63,668 nucleotides of DNA from Mycobacterium parascrofulaceum ATCC BAA-614 (GTDB lineage: Bacteria > Actinomycetota > Actinomycetes > Mycobacteriales > Mycobacteriaceae), in NCBI RefSeq assembly GCF_000164135.1, contig NZ_GG770555.1, positions 308,952 to 372,619 of the forward strand, read 5' to 3'. Positions 8,273-17,228 of the stretch are shown here, one piece after another. A program made the translations under genes and the position numbers. The notes beneath the pieces were generated by a model that was given only the letters and a program-made list of their open reading frames with translations, was not told the origin of the DNA and made no database searches. The stretch's first letter is position 1; each line of letters begins with the position of its first letter.

Positions 8273-9350
8273 CGCGTCCCCGAAACAGCCGGGCGCGCAG
8301 GGCAAGCGAGACGTAGACCAGTCCGACCAGCACGGGCACCTCGATCAGCGGGCCGACGACCCCGGCCAGCGCTTGCCCGGACGTGACGCCATAGGTCGCG
8401 ATGGCCACGGCGATGGCCAGCTCGAAGTTGTTGCCGGCGGCGGTGAACGCGAGGGTGGCGGTGCGCGCGTAGCCGAGGCGCAGCAGCAGGCCCAGCGCGT
8501 ACCCGCCGGCCCACATGATCGCGAAGTAGGCCAGCAGCGGGAGCGCGATGCGGGCCACGTCCCACGGCCGGGAGGTGATCGCGTGGCCCTGCAGGGCGAA
8601 GAGGATCACGATGGTGAACAACAACCCGTACAGCGCCCACGGCCCGACGCGGGGGAGGAAACGCGTCTCGTACCACTGCCGGCCCCGCGCGCGTTCGCCC
8701 AGCCGGCGGGAGAGGTAGCCGGCCAGCAGCGGAATGCCGAGGAAGACGAGTACCGCCTTGGCGATCTGCCAGGGGGAGACGTGGATCCCGGTTTGGGGCA
8801 GGCCCAACCACCCGGGCAGCACCGACAGGTAGAACCAGCCCAGCGCGGCGAACATCACGACTTGAAACAGCGAATTCAACGCGACCAGCACGGCGGCCGC
8901 CTCGCGATCCCCGCAGGCCAGATCGTTCCAGATGATGACCATGGCGATGCACCGCGCCAGCCCGACGATGATGAGGCCGGTGCGGTACTCGGGCAGGTCG
9001 CCCAGCAGCGACCAGGCCAGCGTGAACATCACGGCGGGACCGACCACCCAATTCAGCACAACGGAGGACACCATCAGCTTGCGGTCGGCCGTGACTTCGT
9101 CGAGGCGGTCGTAGCGGACCTTGGCCAGCACCGGATACATCATGACCAGCAGCCCAATGGCGATCGGGAGCGAAATACCCTGGATGGCAACGGCACCGAG
9201 GGCCGAGCCGAGGTGTGGAAAGACCCGGCCCAGCAATAAGCCGGCGGCCATCGCCGCGCCGATCCATACCGGCAGAAGCCGGTCCAACACGGGGAGCCGG
9301 GTCGTCGGTGCGGCCGGGCTGGGCGCCGACGTCTCGGTGTTGTGGGTCAT
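8262..9350 (-). CDS. acr3: Arsenite efflux permease ACR3
   Basis: A 362-residue bile acid/ACR3-family membrane transporter with about ten hydrophobic helices. The ACR3 signature with its conserved cysteine is RCIAMVIIWNDLACGD, and the second half has the NNFELAIAVAIATYG motif. It exports As(III) by proton exchange. It starts at ATG 9350, sharing ATGA with the arsR stop, and ends inside arsC. The open frame upstream of 9350 only shadows arsR. Arsenite specificity is well established for this subfamily. Confidence 0.95.
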   Translation of the reverse strand: MTHNTETSAPSPAAPTTRLPVLDRLLPVWIGAAMAAGLLLGRVFPHLGSALGAVAIQGISLPIAIGLLVMMYPVLAKVRYDRLDEVTADRKLMVSSVVLNWVVGPAVMFTLAWSLLGDLPEYRTGLIIVGLARCIAMVIIWNDLACGDREAAAVLVALNSLFQVVMFAALGWFYLSVLPGWLGLPQTGIHVSPWQIAKAVLVFLGIPLLAGYLSRRLGERARGRQWYETRFLPRVGPWALYGLLFTIVILFALQGHAITSRPWDVARIALPLLAYFAIMWAGGYALGLLLRLGYARTATLAFTAAGNNFELAIAVAIATYGVTSGQALAGVVGPLIEVPVLVGLVYVSLALRARLFRGRDDR

Positions 9351-9670
9351 GGCCTGAGCACCTCCGAAAGTTGTTGCAGCGCGGAAGGAATCACCCAGTA
9401 ATAGACCCAGGTGCCGCGCCGTTCGCAGCCCAGCAGCCCGGCCGAGCGCAGCAGCTTGAGGTGATGGGAGATCGTGGGCTGGGAGAGGTCGAAGGTGGCC
9501 GATATCTCGCAGACGCAGGCCTCGCCGCCGGGGTGGCTGGCGATCAGGCTCAGCATCCGCAGGCGCACGGGGTCGCCGAGCGCCTTGAACATCGTCGCCA
9601 ACTCGATCGCCTGGGGCTCGGCCATGGCGGCCGCGCCCAACGTCGGGCAGCAAGCGCTCTGATTCGACAT
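9347..9670 (-). CDS. arsR: Arsenic-responsive repressor ArsR
   Basis: A 107-residue winged-helix ArsR/SmtB repressor. Cysteines likely to bind As(III) are the N-terminal pair Cys7-Cys8 (ACCPT, as in Rv2642) and Cys52/Cys54 in the HTH (EACVCEI). The recognition helix is SQPTISHHLKLLR. ATG 9670 aligns with the M. tuberculosis N-terminus but sits inside the palindrome at 9661-9696, so the transcript is probably leaderless or very short-leadered. It is first gene of the ars operon. Confidence 0.93.
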   Translation of the reverse strand: MSNQSACCPTLGAAAMAEPQAIELATMFKALGDPVRLRMLSLIASHPGGEACVCEISATFDLSQPTISHHLKLLRSAGLLGCERRGTWVYYWVIPSALQQLSEVLRP

Positions 9671-9696
9671 CTGTCTATATAAACACATATCGAATC
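9661..9696. promoter_or_regulatory. ArsR operator, imperfect 36-base palindrome
   Basis: An AT-rich inverted repeat in GC-rich surroundings; 15 of 18 base pairs match between the arms (GATTCGA at one end, TCGAATC at the other, centre TATA). Size and composition fit ArsR/SmtB operators. It covers the arsR start codon (9668-9670) and lies 117 bases upstream of the divergent multicopper oxidase, so one dimer pair could act on both. Confidence 0.82.
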
Positions 9697-9812
9697 AACG
9701 CGCCACCCGGGCCGGGCCGGCGTGATGGATGCGGGCGGCAACGGCATCGCGCGGTGTGCGCGCCCGGCCTAGGGTGAACCGGGAGGCGCTGTGACGGCTC
9801 GGGAGTGTGATC

Positions 9813-11264
9813 GTGCCGATTGACCGACGTGAATTGTTGAAGTGGGCCGCGCTGGCCGCAACCGGAAGCGCCGCGGCGGCGTGCGCGCGGAGCGGGCCGC
9901 CCGGCGGCAAGGCCGACTACACGCTCCGGATCGGTACCGCCGCGGTCGAATTGGCCCCGGGGCATGTCGTGACGACCCTGACTTACAACGGCCAGTTCCC
10001 CGGGCCGCTGCTGCGGTTCACGGAGGGCCAACGGACCACGATCGACGTCTTCAACGACACCGGTTTCCCCGAGCAGCTGCACTGGCACGGTCAGCACGTG
10101 GGCGTCGACGTCGACGGTTCCGCCGAGGAGGGCACGCCCTACATCCCCGCGAACGGCATGCGGCGGATCTCCTTCGTCCCCGGCCCGGCGGGTTTCCGGT
10201 TCTATCACACGCACGTGGTGCCGCGCTCGGATCTGTCCCGCGGCCAATACACCGGACTGGTCGGCCCCGTCTACATCGAGCCCCGACAGGATGCCGGCGC
10301 CTACGACCAGGAGATCTTCCTGACGCTCAAGGAATTCGAGCCCACGTTCAGCCGCGGCGGCGACATGGCCGGTGACTTCCTGCCCGGTGAACAGGACCCT
10401 GATCTGCGGGCGAGGGGCGAATCCGCGATGGCGGCCTCGCTGGCCCGCGGCGAACCCCGCGGCTACGAGGTCGGCTACGGCGCGTTCGCCGTCAATGGCC
10501 GCATGCTCGGCCACGGCGATCCCATCCGGGTGCGCACCGGCCAGCGGGTGCTGCTGCACGTCCTGAACGGCAGCGCCACCGAAAACCGCAGCCTGGCGCT
10601 GCCCGGCCACACCTTCAACGTCATTGCGCTGGACGGCAATCCGGTGCCCCGCCCGGCGGCGGTGCCGGTGCTGTGGCTCGGCGCGGGCGAACGCGTCTCG
10701 GCGCTGGTGACCATGACCAACCCGGGGGTGTGGGTGCTGGGCGACCTCTCCGACGACGACCGCGGGCGCGGCATGGGAGTGGTGGTCGAATATGCCGGGC
10801 GCGGTGGGGATCCGCAATGGGCGGCGCCCCCGCCGTTCGCCTGGGATTACCGGCTGTTCGCGCACCCCGCGCCCGTCCCGCCGCCGGAGCAGACGATCGA
10901 GATGCTGATCGAGAAGCGCAACGCCGCCGACGACGGGTTCAACGCCTGGACGATCAACGGCACGGCCTTCGACATGGGCGCCGACCGGCCCGTGCTCGAC
11001 GTGCGGCGCGGCGCGCGCTACCGGCTGCGCTTCCGCAACGCCAGCGACGACCTGCACCCGATGCATCTGCACCGGCACACGTTCGAAATCACCCGATTCG
11101 CCGGCACGCCGACGGCCGGCGTCCGCAAGGACGTCGCGATGCTCGGCGGCTACCAGAGCATGGACGTCGACTTCGTCGCCGACCAGCCCGGCTTGTCGCT
11201 GCTGCACTGCCACCAGCAGATCCACATGGACTACGGCCTCATGCTGCTGCTCAACAGCGGCTGA
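9813..11264 (+). CDS. Multicopper oxidase, Tat-exported
   Basis: A 483-residue three-cupredoxin oxidase. The N-terminus has a twin-arginine motif (DRRELLKWAALAATG) and a possible lipobox with Cys24 (AAAAC). Copper ligands are complete: HWHG at 90-93, FYHTH, HPMHLHRHTFE, and HCHQQIHMDYGLM with the type 1 Cys and an axial Met. It would oxidise Cu(I), phenols or similar substrates outside the membrane with O2. GTG 9813 is preferred because GGGAG lies 7 bases upstream; GTG 9807 is the alternative. It is divergent from arsR. A role in copper or arsenic detoxification is contextual inference. Confidence 0.92.
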   Translation: MPIDRRELLKWAALAATGSAAAACARSGPPGGKADYTLRIGTAAVELAPGHVVTTLTYNGQFPGPLLRFTEGQRTTIDVFNDTGFPEQLHWHGQHVGVDVDGSAEEGTPYIPANGMRRISFVPGPAGFRFYHTHVVPRSDLSRGQYTGLVGPVYIEPRQDAGAYDQEIFLTLKEFEPTFSRGGDMAGDFLPGEQDPDLRARGESAMAASLARGEPRGYEVGYGAFAVNGRMLGHGDPIRVRTGQRVLLHVLNGSATENRSLALPGHTFNVIALDGNPVPRPAAVPVLWLGAGERVSALVTMTNPGVWVLGDLSDDDRGRGMGVVVEYAGRGGDPQWAAPPPFAWDYRLFAHPAPVPPPEQTIEMLIEKRNAADDGFNAWTINGTAFDMGADRPVLDVRRGARYRLRFRNASDDLHPMHLHRHTFEITRFAGTPTAGVRKDVAMLGGYQSMDVDFVADQPGLSLLHCHQQIHMDYGLMLLLNSG

Positions 11265-11266
11265 CC

Positions 11267-12391
11267 TCAACCGAGCGGATCGTTCTCCCGCACCCCGCGA
11301 TACATGCCCCACCGCACGATCCACGGCATCACGACTCGCTCCACCGACCACGACGGAAACCGGAACGAATGCCCGCTGGGCAGAAAGACTTCCAGCCCGT
11401 CGGGTTGCGCGCCCACCAGCGAACCCCACCTCCGCGTCGGCGCGCGGTAGGCGCCCAGCCGCCCGCCGCCGAGCTCGGCGCGGACGTTGCGGGCCACCAG
11501 CGCGTCCCCCCGGTTGCGGGCCGAGCTGCGCAGGGGGTCGGTTGCCGCGACGTCGCCGACCGCGAAGACACCGGGATGGCCGGGCACCCGCAGCTGCGGC
11601 GTCACCCGCACGAAGCCGCGCTCGTCGAGCAGCTCCGGCGGCAGCCACTCGGTGTTGGGTCGCACCCGCCCGATCGCCCACAGCACGGCGTCGGCGCGCG
11701 CGGGCGGTTGTCCGGTGCTCCAGCGCACCGGGTCGCCGGTGATCTCCTCGCCGGCGAACCCGTCGGGCAGCACGGCGCGGTGGCCCGGGTGGACGCCCAC
11801 GCCCAGGCCGGTGAGCCGGCCATGCAGCCGCCGCCAGATCCGGGGGTGGTGTCCCTGCAGCGCGGACCGCCCGGGGAAGTACAGGTCGATTCGCTTGCGC
11901 GGCCAGGTGGTGGCCATGTTGAGCGCGCTGCTCACCGCCGCCGCGCCGCCGCCCACGACGATGACCGAGCCGGCGGCGGCGAGCCGGTCATGCGCGGCGC
12001 GCAGCTCGGCGCCGACCTCCCCGGCCGATTGCAGCGTCGGGCGTCGCCAGAAGCCGTTGCTGACCCCGGTCGAGATGATCAACGCGTCGTATTCCTCGGC
12101 GACGGCCGCCCCGTCGGCGCGTTCGCCCAGGACGGTTCGCGCGGCCAGGTCGAGACCGGTCAGCCGCGCGTGCACCGTGCGCACCCGGTCGAGGCGGCGG
12201 AACCTGTCGAACGGAATCCAGTAGTCGCGCGCCCAATCGTCCGGGCGGGCGAGCCGGACGCCCAGTTCCTGACCGCTGACCAGCGCGGGCTTGACGGAGA
12301 TGCCGACGACGTCGGCGTACCCCGACAGCCGGATCGCGGCCAGGACACCCGCGTCTCCGAGCCCGGCGATGACGACACGCTTGCGGTTCAT
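11267..12391 (-). CDS. FAD-dependent pyridine nucleotide-disulfide-type oxidoreductase
   Basis: A 374-residue NDH-2/AIF-like flavoprotein. FAD-binding motif VVIAGLGDAGVLAAIRL is at the N-terminus, a second Rossmann motif VIVVGGGAAAVSSA lies near 145, and the late FAD contact is GVFAVGDVAATDP. No redox-active CxxC is seen, so it is a dehydrogenase or oxidoreductase rather than a disulfide reductase. It is convergent with the multicopper oxidase, 2 bases apart. The substrate is unknown; a quinone or ferredoxin reductase role is possible. Confidence 0.85.
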   Translation of the reverse strand: MNRKRVVIAGLGDAGVLAAIRLSGYADVVGISVKPALVSGQELGVRLARPDDWARDYWIPFDRFRRLDRVRTVHARLTGLDLAARTVLGERADGAAVAEEYDALIISTGVSNGFWRRPTLQSAGEVGAELRAAHDRLAAAGSVIVVGGGAAAVSSALNMATTWPRKRIDLYFPGRSALQGHHPRIWRRLHGRLTGLGVGVHPGHRAVLPDGFAGEEITGDPVRWSTGQPPARADAVLWAIGRVRPNTEWLPPELLDERGFVRVTPQLRVPGHPGVFAVGDVAATDPLRSSARNRGDALVARNVRAELGGGRLGAYRAPTRRWGSLVGAQPDGLEVFLPSGHSFRFPSWSVERVVMPWIVRWGMYRGVRENDPLG

Positions 12392-12481
12392 GCCGTTATC
12401 CTGCCTGGCATGAATTTCGGGCCCGCCCGCTGATCGGCCGAGTGTCAGGAGCGCGCCGCGGGTTGACGATCAGTTGATCGG

Positions 12482-13402
12482 TCACGGCACTTTGGGCTTG
12501 ATCTCCTCGATCACCCATTGCGCGTAGTCGAGGTATTCGTCGACGCCGCCGACGGCCGGGATGGGCACGGCGCTCATCGTCACACCCTGCTCGGCGAGCC
12601 GGCCCAACCGGTCGACGATCTCGCCGGCGCTCATGCCGGGCCGTCCGCTCGGATCGTCGCGGGCGACGTGCCCCTCGCCGACCCGGTTGGTGCTCAGCCC
12701 GTGCATCACCTCGAAGGGCCGGCCGTCATAGGAGGGCTGCGACTTGAGGTAGTCGAGCCGTTCGGCGATGCGCTCCGGCGGCGTCAGGAACGGCCACCAG
12801 CCCGACCCGTACCTGGCCGCCCGGCGCAGAGCGGCGTCGGCGTCGCCGCCGATCCAGATCGGAAGGTGGGGCCGCTGAACGGGTTTGGGTTCGAACGCGA
12901 CGCCGTCGAACGACACGTAGCGTCCCTCGAATCGCGGTGTGTCACTGGTCCACAATTCGATGATGGCGGCCAGGTACTCGTCGGCGATGCGACCGCGTTC
13001 GGCGAACGGCACGCCGAGGAGCTCGAATTCCTTTGCCAGCCAGCCGACCCCGAAGGTGACCATCAGCCGGCCCCCGCTCATCCAGTCCGCGGTGGCCAGC
13101 GCCTTGGCCAGGTCGATCGGCTGATGCAACGGCAAGATGGTGACGCAGGAGTTGACCACGACCCGTTCGGTCGCGCCGGCGATGTAGGCCTGGGCGGCCG
13201 TCGAGTGCAGGTAGTGCGGACCGGACAGCTCGACGTGTTCGGCCGGGATGACGAGATGCTCCGGAACGGCGATCATGTCGTAGCCCCATCGGTCGGCGCA
13301 TTTGACCATGCGGGTCTGGTCGGGGCCCGTGACCGCGGCTTCCCAGGGCTGCGTCATCGCCGGCAGCCGCACCATATGGGGAAGGGGGAATGCGAATTTC
13401 AT
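12482..13402 (-). CDS. LLM-class F420-dependent oxidoreductase
   Basis: A 306-residue luciferase-like TIM-barrel protein. It starts MKFAFPLPHM and shows DMIAVPEHL, the strand-helix GGRLMVTFGVGWLAKEF, and PHLPIWIGGDADAALRRAARYGSGW, typical of the actinobacterial F420-type subfamily. F420 rather than FMN use is inferred from family and genus. Start chosen at ATG 13402; the open frame extends 14 codons further without support. It diverges from the PadR gene, which may regulate it. The substrate is unknown. Confidence 0.85.
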   Translation of the reverse strand: MKFAFPLPHMVRLPAMTQPWEAAVTGPDQTRMVKCADRWGYDMIAVPEHLVIPAEHVELSGPHYLHSTAAQAYIAGATERVVVNSCVTILPLHQPIDLAKALATADWMSGGRLMVTFGVGWLAKEFELLGVPFAERGRIADEYLAAIIELWTSDTPRFEGRYVSFDGVAFEPKPVQRPHLPIWIGGDADAALRRAARYGSGWWPFLTPPERIAERLDYLKSQPSYDGRPFEVMHGLSTNRVGEGHVARDDPSGRPGMSAGEIVDRLGRLAEQGVTMSAVPIPAVGGVDEYLDYAQWVIEEIKPKVP

Positions 13403-13510
13403 TCTGGGTCTCCTACCCGCTGTCCCGCTGCAACGATCATCCACAACGCCGCATCCCGGCTAGCGGTCCATGTCAAACCGATCCTCGCCACGGGTTGTTA
13501 ACCTTGCGCC

Positions 13511-14200
13511 GTGGCCTCCGAACCGGACCCTACCGGCGAAAACAAGTCGAAGGCGGCGCTTGCCGCCACGAGTTGGGCGCTGCTGGGCATGATGTCCTAT
13601 GAGGAGGAAGTGTCCGGCTACGACCTGAAAAAGTGGATCGATTGGAGCGTCGATCTCTACTACTGGAGTCCGTCGTACAGCCAGATCTACACCGAGCTGA
13701 AGAAGCTCGAGGGGCTGGGCCTGGTGACCTCACGCGTTGAGCGCGACGAGGGTACGCGCAGTCGCCGGCTCTACAAGATCACGCCGGCCGGGATGGCCGC
13801 CGTCACCGACTGGACCAACAACGCCCCGGTGGACCCCCCGGTGCTCAAGCACAGCGTCCTGCTGAGGGTCACGTTCGGTCACCTCAGTAACCCGGCCCGG
13901 CTCAAGGAGTTGCTCCAAGAGCACGTCGCGTACGCCGAAGCCAGGCATCGCAAAGCGGTCGAGGACGCCGACGGCGCCGAGGCCCAACCCGCCTGGGCGT
14001 ATTCGGTGATCGCGCTGCGCTGGGCGGCCAAGTACTACGCCGCGGAGCGCGAGTTCGCGCTCGAACTGATGAAGGACATCGACGAAGCCGACGCCGTTCT
14101 GAAGAAGGCGGCCAAGGGCGGCTTCGGACAGCCGCGCCCGATGCCCGGCTATTGGCGGGAGGTCGAGAAGCAGGTCGAGGCCAAACGCAAGGCGGACTGA
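13511..14200 (+). CDS. PadR family transcriptional regulator
   Basis: A 229-residue regulator. The N-terminal PadR winged helix spans about 20-95, with GYDLKKWID, YSQIYTELKKLEGLGLV and the wing RRLYKITPAG. A C-terminal PadR dimerisation domain (about 110-215) is rich in charged helices. It starts at GTG 13511. It is divergent from the LLM oxidoreductase across 108 bases and upstream of the KstD/KshA pair. PadR proteins usually repress a neighbouring gene and respond to phenolic or hydrophobic ligands; no clear operator was found. Confidence 0.9.
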   Translation: MASEPDPTGENKSKAALAATSWALLGMMSYEEEVSGYDLKKWIDWSVDLYYWSPSYSQIYTELKKLEGLGLVTSRVERDEGTRSRRLYKITPAGMAAVTDWTNNAPVDPPVLKHSVLLRVTFGHLSNPARLKELLQEHVAYAEARHRKAVEDADGAEAQPAWAYSVIALRWAAKYYAAEREFALELMKDIDEADAVLKKAAKGGFGQPRPMPGYWREVEKQVEAKRKAD

Positions 14201-14276
14201 TCCTGATGGCGGCGACCCGTCCCCCGCAAGCGGGAGGTACCCCCATCGCCCGGCCTCGCCGCCCTCGCGATCGCCG

Positions 14277-15989
14277 CTAGCCCGCCCCGGCCCGCGCCGC
14301 GGCGTCGCGGGCCGCGATGTACCCGTAGACCAATCCCTGCGCGATCGTCGCGCCCGCGCCCGGATACGTCGTGCCGAACGCGTTGGCGGCGGTGTTGCCG
14401 ATTGCATACAGGCCGGCGATCACGCTGCCATCCTCGCGGAGCACCCGTGCGCGTTCGTCGGCCTTCAGCCCGCCGCACGTGCCGAGGTCGCTGAGCACCA
14501 TCTTCACGGCGTAGAACGGGCCCTTGACCAACGGGCGCAGGTTAGGGTTGGGCTTGATCGTGGGGTCACCGTAGTAGCGGTCGTAGGCGCTGCGCCCCCG
14601 GCCGAAGTCGGGATCCTCACCGACGGCGGCGTTTTGGTTGAAGTGCGTCATCGTCTCGCAAAATTGCGGCACCGGAACGTTCATCCGAGCACCCAGCTCG
14701 CCCAGGTTGTCCGCCCGCACCGCGATGCCCGCGTCGTACCAGGCTTGCGGGATGCGCATGCGCGGAAACAGTTCGGCGCCAAAGACATAGCTGTTGCGGT
14801 ACTGCTGGTCGAACACGATCCACATCGCGTCCACGGGGCTGCCCGACCGCTCCAGCTCGAGCATTCGCTGGCCGAACGACATGTAATCCGCGGACTCGTT
14901 CGCGAATCGGTGGCCGTTGTGGTCGACGATGAGACTCCCGGGCAGTGAACGCTCGGCCAGCATTACCGCCGGCGCCTTGCCCGGAAGGGGCGCGATGGCG
15001 GGAAACCACCAGGCTTGATCCATCAGAGCAATATCGGCGCCGAATTCCTGCCCGGCACGTATGCCGTCGCCCGTATTGGACTGCGCACCCAGGCTCAGAT
15101 TGGCGCCCAGCGACTCGGACTGAAACTTCCACCTCATGTCCATGCTGTGGTCAAAACCGCCGGTTGCCAGCACAACTCCGCGCCGGGCGGTGATCCTTAC
15201 CTCGTGCCCCTCATGGCCGACGATCGCGCCGGTCACCCGCTGCGCGTCGCCCTCGAGGCGCACGAGCGGGCTGCCGGTCCACACCGGGATGCCGGCGCGC
15301 AGCACACCGGCAAACAGCCCGGCCATCAGGCCCTGACCGCCAGCGGCGTAGCGCCGACCGATCAGCCTCCCGCCCAACCCCTGCGCCACCCGCTTGCCGA
15401 ACGTCGGAATGCCCTTGCCCGGCACCCGGACCACGAGGTTCATCCACCGGTAGTCGGCGCCCGTCGTCGGTATCGAGATGCCGGCCTCGAGCACGCCGGG
15501 CCGCAACCGGGTGCGGTACCGGCCCAGGACCGATGTGTCGAACGGGTGGCATTCGCAGGTCCGGCCCGCCGCGCTGCCGCCCGGCTCCTCGGGGTGATAG
15601 TCGGAGTAGTCCCGGGCCCAGAACAGCCGCAGCGGGGTCGTTCGGCGCAGCATGTGGACCGTCGCCGGGACATGGGCCACGAATTCGGCCGATCGCTGCG
15701 GCGGGGCCGAACCGGCCACCACGGAGTCCAGATACGCGGCGGCGCGCTCGGGGGAGTCCTCGGCGCCGGCCTCGCGCAGTACGGGACTGACGGGCAACCA
15801 GAGCGCGCCGCCCGAGCGGGCCGTCGACCCGCCCACGTCCGACGACTTCTCCACGATCAGCACCGACAGCCCGAGTTCGTGGGCGGCCAGTGCCGCGGCC
15901 ATGCCGGTTCCCGATCCGACCACCAGCAGGTCGACCGTCACATCGGCCACGGGAAGCCCGGCGGGGATCGTCGCGCTCTGGGGGTTCAC
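14277..15989 (-). CDS. 3-ketosteroid Delta1-dehydrogenase-like flavoprotein
   Basis: About 570 residues, of the FAD-binding fumarate reductase/KstD family. It has the FAD motif VDLLVVGSGTGMAAALAA, then SSDVGGSTARSGGALWLP, the steroid dehydrogenase-type segment RDYSDYHPEEPGG, and C-terminal TTYPGAGATIAQGLVYG, which holds the Tyr and Gly equivalent to catalytic residues of KstD. It would introduce a C1-C2 double bond into a 3-ketosteroid-like ring. GTG 15989 (VNPQS) is preferred; GTG 16058 is possible. It diverges from kshA across about 100 bases, the classical partner activity. The exact ring substrate is unknown. Confidence 0.85.
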   Translation of the reverse strand: MNPQSATIPAGLPVADVTVDLLVVGSGTGMAAALAAHELGLSVLIVEKSSDVGGSTARSGGALWLPVSPVLREAGAEDSPERAAAYLDSVVAGSAPPQRSAEFVAHVPATVHMLRRTTPLRLFWARDYSDYHPEEPGGSAAGRTCECHPFDTSVLGRYRTRLRPGVLEAGISIPTTGADYRWMNLVVRVPGKGIPTFGKRVAQGLGGRLIGRRYAAGGQGLMAGLFAGVLRAGIPVWTGSPLVRLEGDAQRVTGAIVGHEGHEVRITARRGVVLATGGFDHSMDMRWKFQSESLGANLSLGAQSNTGDGIRAGQEFGADIALMDQAWWFPAIAPLPGKAPAVMLAERSLPGSLIVDHNGHRFANESADYMSFGQRMLELERSGSPVDAMWIVFDQQYRNSYVFGAELFPRMRIPQAWYDAGIAVRADNLGELGARMNVPVPQFCETMTHFNQNAAVGEDPDFGRGRSAYDRYYGDPTIKPNPNLRPLVKGPFYAVKMVLSDLGTCGGLKADERARVLREDGSVIAGLYAIGNTAANAFGTTYPGAGATIAQGLVYGYIAARDAAARAGAG

Positions 15990-16091
15990 GCCGAAAACGG
16001 TATGCCGAGGCCGCCCGGCAACGGAAGAGCCGTCCTGATCAGTGGGAACAAGCGGCACCGCGAACGGGGCGACGAGAGTTTAATCCTCCCC

Positions 16092-17228
16092 ATGACGACG
16101 GAGTCCGAGGTCGACGAAGTTCGCCAGATCGAAGCGCAGGCCGTGCCGACGCGGTTCGCCCGCGGCTGGCACTGCCTGGGCCTTATTCGGGATTTCGGCG
16201 ACGGCAAGCCGCACGCGATCAATGCCTTCGGGCAAAAGCTTGTTGTCTTCCGCAGCGCGAACGGCGCCATCAGCGTCCTTGACGCATTCTGCCGGCACAT
16301 GGGCGGTGATCTTTCGCAGGGCGAAGTCAAGGGTGACGAAATCGCCTGCCCGTTCCACGACTGGCGCTGGGGCGGCGACGGGCGGTGCAAGCAGGTGCCC
16401 TACAGCCGGCGTACGCCGAAGCTGGCGCGCACTGCGGCGTGGACCACGCTGCAGCAGGACGGGATGTTGTTCGTGTGGAACGACCCGGAGCGCAAACCGC
16501 CGCCCGCGGAGGTCACCATCCCGCGCATCGAGGGCGCCACCAGCGACGAGTGGACCGATTGGCACTGGTACACCACCGTCGTGCACAGCAACTGTCGCGA
16601 GATCATCGACAACGTGGTGGACATGGCCCACTTCTTCTACATCCACGGCTCGTTGCCGACGTATTTCAAGAACATCTTCGAGGGCCAGGTGGCCACGCAG
16701 TACATGAACGGCGGTAGCCGCCCCGACATCGGTAGCCCCGAGGGGTCCACGATGCTGGGCACCACGTCGGTGGCGTCCTACTACGGACCGTCGTTCATGA
16801 TCGACGACCTGACCTACCACTACACGGACGGCGACGCCAAGACGATCCTGATCAACTGCCACTATCCGATCGACGCGAATTCCTTTGTGCTGCAATATGG
16901 CATCATCGTCAAGAAGTCGGACAACCTGCCCGGCGACGAGGCGCTGAAGACCGCGATCGGTCTGGGCGACTTCGTCAAGATCGGTTTCGAGCAGGACGTG
17001 CAGATCTGGCGGCACAAGGCGCGCATCGACAACCCGCTCCTCGTCGAGGAGGACGGTCCCGTCTACCAGTTGCGTCGCTGGTATCAACAGTTCTACGTCG
17101 ACGCCGCCGACATCCAACCGGACATGGTGGACCGCTTCGAGTTCGAGCTCGACACCACCCGACCCTACGAGGCGTGGATGAAAGAAGTCGAGGCCAACAT
17201 GGCCGCGCAGGGTGCCGGGTCGGCGTGA
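16092..17228 (+). CDS. kshA: 3-ketosteroid 9alpha-hydroxylase oxygenase subunit KshA-like
   Basis: A 378-residue Rieske non-haem iron oxygenase. The [2Fe-2S] ligands are Cys67, His69, Cys86 and His89 (CRHMGGDL, CPFHDW), the same numbers as in M. tuberculosis KshA. The mononuclear iron motif is DNVVDMAHFFYIHG, and the third ligand Asp is probably in FEQDVQIWRHK. KshA hydroxylates C9 of 3-ketosteroids or their CoA thioesters, which with KstD opens ring B. The reductase KshB is not in the window. The ATG at 16092 ends the divergent promoter region; the longer open frame upstream is antisense to the KstD-like gene. A paralogue acting on another ring system is possible. Confidence 0.88.
   Translation: MTTESEVDEVRQIEAQAVPTRFARGWHCLGLIRDFGDGKPHAINAFGQKLVVFRSANGAISVLDAFCRHMGGDLSQGEVKGDEIACPFHDWRWGGDGRCKQVPYSRRTPKLARTAAWTTLQQDGMLFVWNDPERKPPPAEVTIPRIEGATSDEWTDWHWYTTVVHSNCREIIDNVVDMAHFFYIHGSLPTYFKNIFEGQVATQYMNGGSRPDIGSPEGSTMLGTTSVASYYGPSFMIDDLTYHYTDGDAKTILINCHYPIDANSFVLQYGIIVKKSDNLPGDEALKTAIGLGDFVKIGFEQDVQIWRHKARIDNPLLVEEDGPVYQLRRWYQQFYVDAADIQPDMVDRFEFELDTTRPYEAWMKEVEANMAAQGAGSA

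Noticed and set aside
9675..11681. A 668-codon minus-strand frame
   Set aside because: It is antisense to the multicopper oxidase with all copper ligands in place.
15015..16091. N-terminal extension of KshA by 359 codons
   Set aside because: It is antisense to the KstD-like gene; the ATG at 16092 aligns Cys67/His69 with known KshA.
15990..16091. KstR or KstR2 operator before kshA
   Set aside because: I looked for AAC..GTT and CAAG..CTTG palindromes in the divergent gap and found none, so cholesterol-regulon control is not supported.
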